NCBI RefSeq assembly: GCF_000185965.1
Contig: NC_014924.1
Coordinates: forward strand, 434,001-498,000
DNA length: 64,000 bases
Direction: 5' to 3'
Origin: Pseudoxanthomonas suwonensis 11-1
Lineage (GTDB): Bacteria > Pseudomonadota > Gammaproteobacteria > Xanthomonadales > Xanthomonadaceae
Under the pieces are notes generated by a model. The model saw only the letters and a program-made list of their open reading frames with translations, searched no databases and was not told the origin of the DNA. A program made the position numbers and the translations under genes. Shown here in pieces: positions 59,559 to 64,000 of this stretch. Numbering within the stretch: position 1 is the stretch's first letter; every line of letters starts with the position of its first letter.

Positions 59559-61105
59559 GGCGGTGGCGGCGGGCCGCGCGTGCCGTGCGGCCCGTAGACC
59601 CAGTGCTCCAGCGCGTGCCGCAGCGCCTGCGCGCGTCGCCGGCGCACCTTCCGTGCATGCGAGAGCGTGCGCTGCATGGCCAGGATTACCAGCACCAGCA
59701 GCAGCGCGAACGGCAGGGCCGAGATCGTCACCAGGCCCTGCAGCGCGTCCAGGCCGCCTGCCAGCAGCAGGGCCGCGGCCACCACCGCGATGGCCACGCC
59801 CCAGGCCAGCCGCCGCAGCGGCGGCGGGTCACCGGCCTTGTCGCTGGACATGCTGGCCAGCACCAGCACCGCCGAATCGGCCGAGGTGACGAAGAACACC
59901 ACCAGCAGCGCCACCGCCACCGCGCTCAGCACGGTGCTGCCGGGCAGGTGCTGGAACAGGGCGAACAGCACGTTCTCGTACCCGCTTTCCAGCACCGGCT
60001 GCAGGTCGGCCACGAAGAGCTGCTGCCACAGCGCCATGCCACCGAACACCGCGAACCAGGCGAAGCCCAGGAGGCTGGGCGCCAGCACCGTGCCGACCAC
60101 GAACTCGCGGATGGTGCGGCCGTAGGACACGCGCGCGATGAAGGTGCCCACGAACGGCGCCCACGAGATCCACCAGGCCCAGTAGAAGATCGTCCACTCG
60201 CTCACCCAGGCGCTGCCGGAGAACGGCGACATGCGCAGGCTCATGCCGACCAGGTTGTCCAGGTAGCCGCCCAGGGCATTGGTGAACACGTCGAACAGGA
60301 ACGCGGTCGGCCCCAGGGCCAGCACCGCCAGCAGCAACAGGCCCGCCAGGGCGAGGTTGGCGCTGGACAGCCACTTGATGCCGCGCTCCACCCCGCTGAG
60401 GCTGGAGAGCATGTACAGCACGAAGGCCATGCCGATCACCGCCAGCTGCATCCCGGTACCGGTGGGCGTGCCGAACACCGTGCGCAGGCCGGCGACGATC
60501 TGCAGCGCGCCGAAGCCCAGGGTGGTGGCCACGCCGATCGCGGTGGCCACCACCGCGGCGATGTCCACGCAGCGTCCGGCCCAGCCGCGGTGGTGGCGGC
60601 CCAGCACCGGCTGCAGGAGATCGCTGAGCTGGCCGCGGCCACGCCGGTTGTACTGGAACCAGGCCATCGCCAGGCCGACCAGGGCATAGATCGCCCACGG
60701 GTGCAGGCCCCAGTGGAAGAACGAATAGCGCATGGCCGCGCGCGCGGCCGGCATGCTCGCCGGTTCCAGCGCCTCGGGCGGATTGAAGTAGTGCGACAGC
60801 GGCTCTGCCGCGCCCCAGAAAACCAGGCCGATGCCCATGCCGGCGGCGAACAGCATCGCCAGCCAGCTGGCCACCGAGAACTGCGGTTCGGCGTCCTCGC
60901 CGCCGATGCGCAGCTGGCCGAGGCTGCCGAACGCCAGGTAGAGCATGAACAGCAGGGTGGCGAACACCACCAGCAGGTAGAGCCAGCCGGTGTTGGCCAG
61001 CATCCCGCCGAGCAACCCGTCGACCATCGCGGCGAACCGCTCCGGCGCCAGGCCCGCCGCGGCCGCCAGCAGCACGATCAGCAGGAAGGAGATGCGGAAG
61101 ACCAT
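59543..61105 (-). CDS. BCCT-family betaine/choline/carnitine transporter
   Basis: 520-residue, twelve-helix secondary transporter. The family signature is WTIFYWAWWISWAPFVGTFIARVSYGRTIREF (a Trp-rich helix 8 segment), with MGIGLVFWGAAEPLSHYFNPP and FFHWGLHPWAIYALVGL upstream. It should import betaine or related osmolytes with a cation. The C-terminal tail is short and basic (RKVRRRRAQALRH). The 3' end overlaps the convergent chemoreceptor gene by 16 bp. It is divergent from the thiC riboswitch. Confidence 0.94.
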   Translation of the reverse strand: MVFRISFLLIVLLAAAAGLAPERFAAMVDGLLGGMLANTGWLYLLVVFATLLFMLYLAFGSLGQLRIGGEDAEPQFSVASWLAMLFAAGMGIGLVFWGAAEPLSHYFNPPEALEPASMPAARAAMRYSFFHWGLHPWAIYALVGLAMAWFQYNRRGRGQLSDLLQPVLGRHHRGWAGRCVDIAAVVATAIGVATTLGFGALQIVAGLRTVFGTPTGTGMQLAVIGMAFVLYMLSSLSGVERGIKWLSSANLALAGLLLLAVLALGPTAFLFDVFTNALGGYLDNLVGMSLRMSPFSGSAWVSEWTIFYWAWWISWAPFVGTFIARVSYGRTIREFVVGTVLAPSLLGFAWFAVFGGMALWQQLFVADLQPVLESGYENVLFALFQHLPGSTVLSAVAVALLVVFFVTSADSAVLVLASMSSDKAGDPPPLRRLAWGVAIAVVAAALLLAGGLDALQGLVTISALPFALLLVLVILAMQRTLSHARKVRRRRAQALRHALEHWVYGPHGTRGPPPPPYSSE

Positions 61106-61211
61106 GCCGGCTCCGGCTGCCAGGAGGCGCGGCAGTCTAGCAAAGGCCGCGTGGGCGGGCCGTCGCGGGCGCGACCGGCAGCGGCGCGCGACCTGTGGTC
61201 TAATCGCCGGC

Positions 61212-63300
<2,089 letters not shown>

Positions 63301-63311
63301 CCAGGAAGGCA

Positions 63312-63343
63312 CCCGGCCGCGGCCACGCCGGGTCGCGGCCGGG
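63312..63343 (+). terminator. GC-rich hairpin after thiC
   Basis: CCCGGCCGCG (63312-63321) pairs with CGCGGCCGGG (63334-63343), with a 12-nt loop. It has no T-tract, so it may act with Rho or only stabilise the mRNA end. Confidence 0.5.
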
Positions 63344-63590
63344 CGCAACGGCACCACTGGCGCCGGAGCAGGCCAGGCTGGAGTGGATCGGTGCCGGCCT
63401 GCGCCCAGTGTCGGCGCGGGCGGGCCGCGTGCGCTTGTCCCTGCTGGCGCGGTGGATTGCCCGGGATTGCGTTTCCGGCTCGGCCCGTAACCCAGGCATC
63501 CGGTTTCCGGGCCCGCCCATCCGCCATGTTCACGCGCCGGCGCGGATGATCCGCGCCAGATCCTCCGTCCCGGAGGTACAGGAGAGCACC

Positions 63591-64000
63591 ATGGTCCGCC
63601 TGATCCGCAGTCCACGACTCGCCTGGGGCCTGGCGGCCCTGTTCGCGCTGCTGCTGTCGGCCTGTTCCACCGGCCCGCGCATCAGCAGCGAGGGCGATCC
63701 TTCCGCCGACTTCAGCCAGTACCGCAGCTTCGCCTTCTACTCGCCGCTGGCGATCGAAGGGCAGGGATACTCGACTCCCACCAGCAACCGCATCCGCCAG
63801 GCGGCCCGTGCGCAGCTGGAGGCGCGCAGCTACGTCTACGACGAGCAGGCGCCGGACCTGTGGGTGAACCTCAACGCCTACCTGCAGGAACGCACCGACG
63901 TCACCACCACCCCGGAGGTCGACTACGGCATCTACTACAGCTACCGCGCCCGCGCCTACGTGGCCGTGCCGTACTGGCGCGACCGCACCGACGTGCGCCG
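63591..64000 (+). CDS. DUF4136 lipoprotein, 3' end cut by window edge
   Basis: First 136 residues of a lipoprotein. The signal peptide ends in the lipobox LLSACSTGPRISSEGDPSADF. A DUF4136-like segment follows: YRSFAFYSPLAIEGQGYSTPTSNRIRQAARAQLEARSYV, then DLWVNLNAYLQERTDVTTTPEVDYG. Such proteins are small envelope lipoproteins of unknown role. GGAGAG precedes the ATG, and the frame is open to the window end. Confidence 0.88.
   Translation, partial: MVRLIRSPRLAWGLAALFALLLSACSTGPRISSEGDPSADFSQYRSFAFYSPLAIEGQGYSTPTSNRIRQAARAQLEARSYVYDEQAPDLWVNLNAYLQERTDVTTTPEVDYGIYYSYRARAYVAVPYWRDRTDVR

Noticed and set aside
63301..63590. Possible small gene between thiC and the DUF4136 lipoprotein
   Set aside because: Frames are Arg/Pro-rich without a ribosome site; only a GC hairpin is visible.

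Overview
The window is GC-rich bacterial chromosome. Its gene orders (prmA-zinc-ribbon-fis-purH; cutA-dsbD-tlpA-aroQ-accB-accC; waaA-tolC-pcm-tetR-RND; ilvC-G-M-A-leuA-leuB) and the ECF sigma/Ser-Thr kinase pair fit a gammaproteobacterium of the Xanthomonadaceae (Lysobacter, Luteimonas or Pseudoxanthomonas type). The genus is inferred from synteny memory, not from a search. Most of the window is housekeeping and biosynthetic. There is no prophage, complete insertion sequence, CRISPR array, tRNA or rRNA gene that I can see.

Layout. 1-9.7 kb (minus strand): purH (cut by the window edge), fis, a DUF3426 zinc-ribbon protein and prmA; then accC/accB with an intervening-sequence-type four-helix-bundle gene wedged between them, aroQ, a TlpA-like thioredoxin, dsbD and cutA. 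9.7-11.9 kb: groES-groEL behind a consensus sigma-32 promoter and a CIRCE operator. 12-20.4 kb (minus): a regulatory and surface cluster made of an ECF sigma factor, a transmembrane Ser/Thr kinase with a TPR-like tail, a lipoprotein, a secreted protein of unknown function and a YadA-type trimeric autotransporter. 20.6-32.5 kb: an aromatic leader peptide with attenuator and DAHP synthase, glnE, an ELM1-like protein, a nitroreductase, YceI, a small zinc-finger protein, and LPS genes (GT4, O-antigen ligase-like, LpxL, WaaA). 32.5-39.8 kb: TolC, Pcm, TetR and an RND pump. 40-54.3 kb: leucine/isoleucine/valine synthesis (leuCD forward; leader-ilvC-ilvG-ilvM-ilvA-leuA-small ORF-leuB and gdhA in reverse; ilvD forward). 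54.4-64 kb: gamma-glutamyltransferase, GH5 mannanase, a cytoplasmic chemoreceptor with a sigma-28-like promoter, a BCCT transporter, a TPP riboswitch with thiC, and a DUF4136 lipoprotein cut by the edge.

The most interesting signal is in the 12-20 kb cluster. The three genes downstream of the sigma/kinase pair each carry, in the right orientation, the same bipartite sequence TGTCAGT-N16-CGTGG(A/C). The spacing is identical in all three, and this is the form expected of a promoter for the adjacent ECF sigma factor. It predicts a self-contained, kinase-gated surface regulon (adhesin, secreted protein, lipoprotein). Second is a four-helix-bundle gene bracketed by inverted arrays of a 7-bp repeat and inserted between accB and accC without breaking translational coupling; a gene-less copy of the array ends the lysR gene 35 kb away. 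Third are two amino-acid attenuators (aromatic and branched-chain) whose leader peptides have no Shine-Dalgarno and may be translated from leaderless transcripts.
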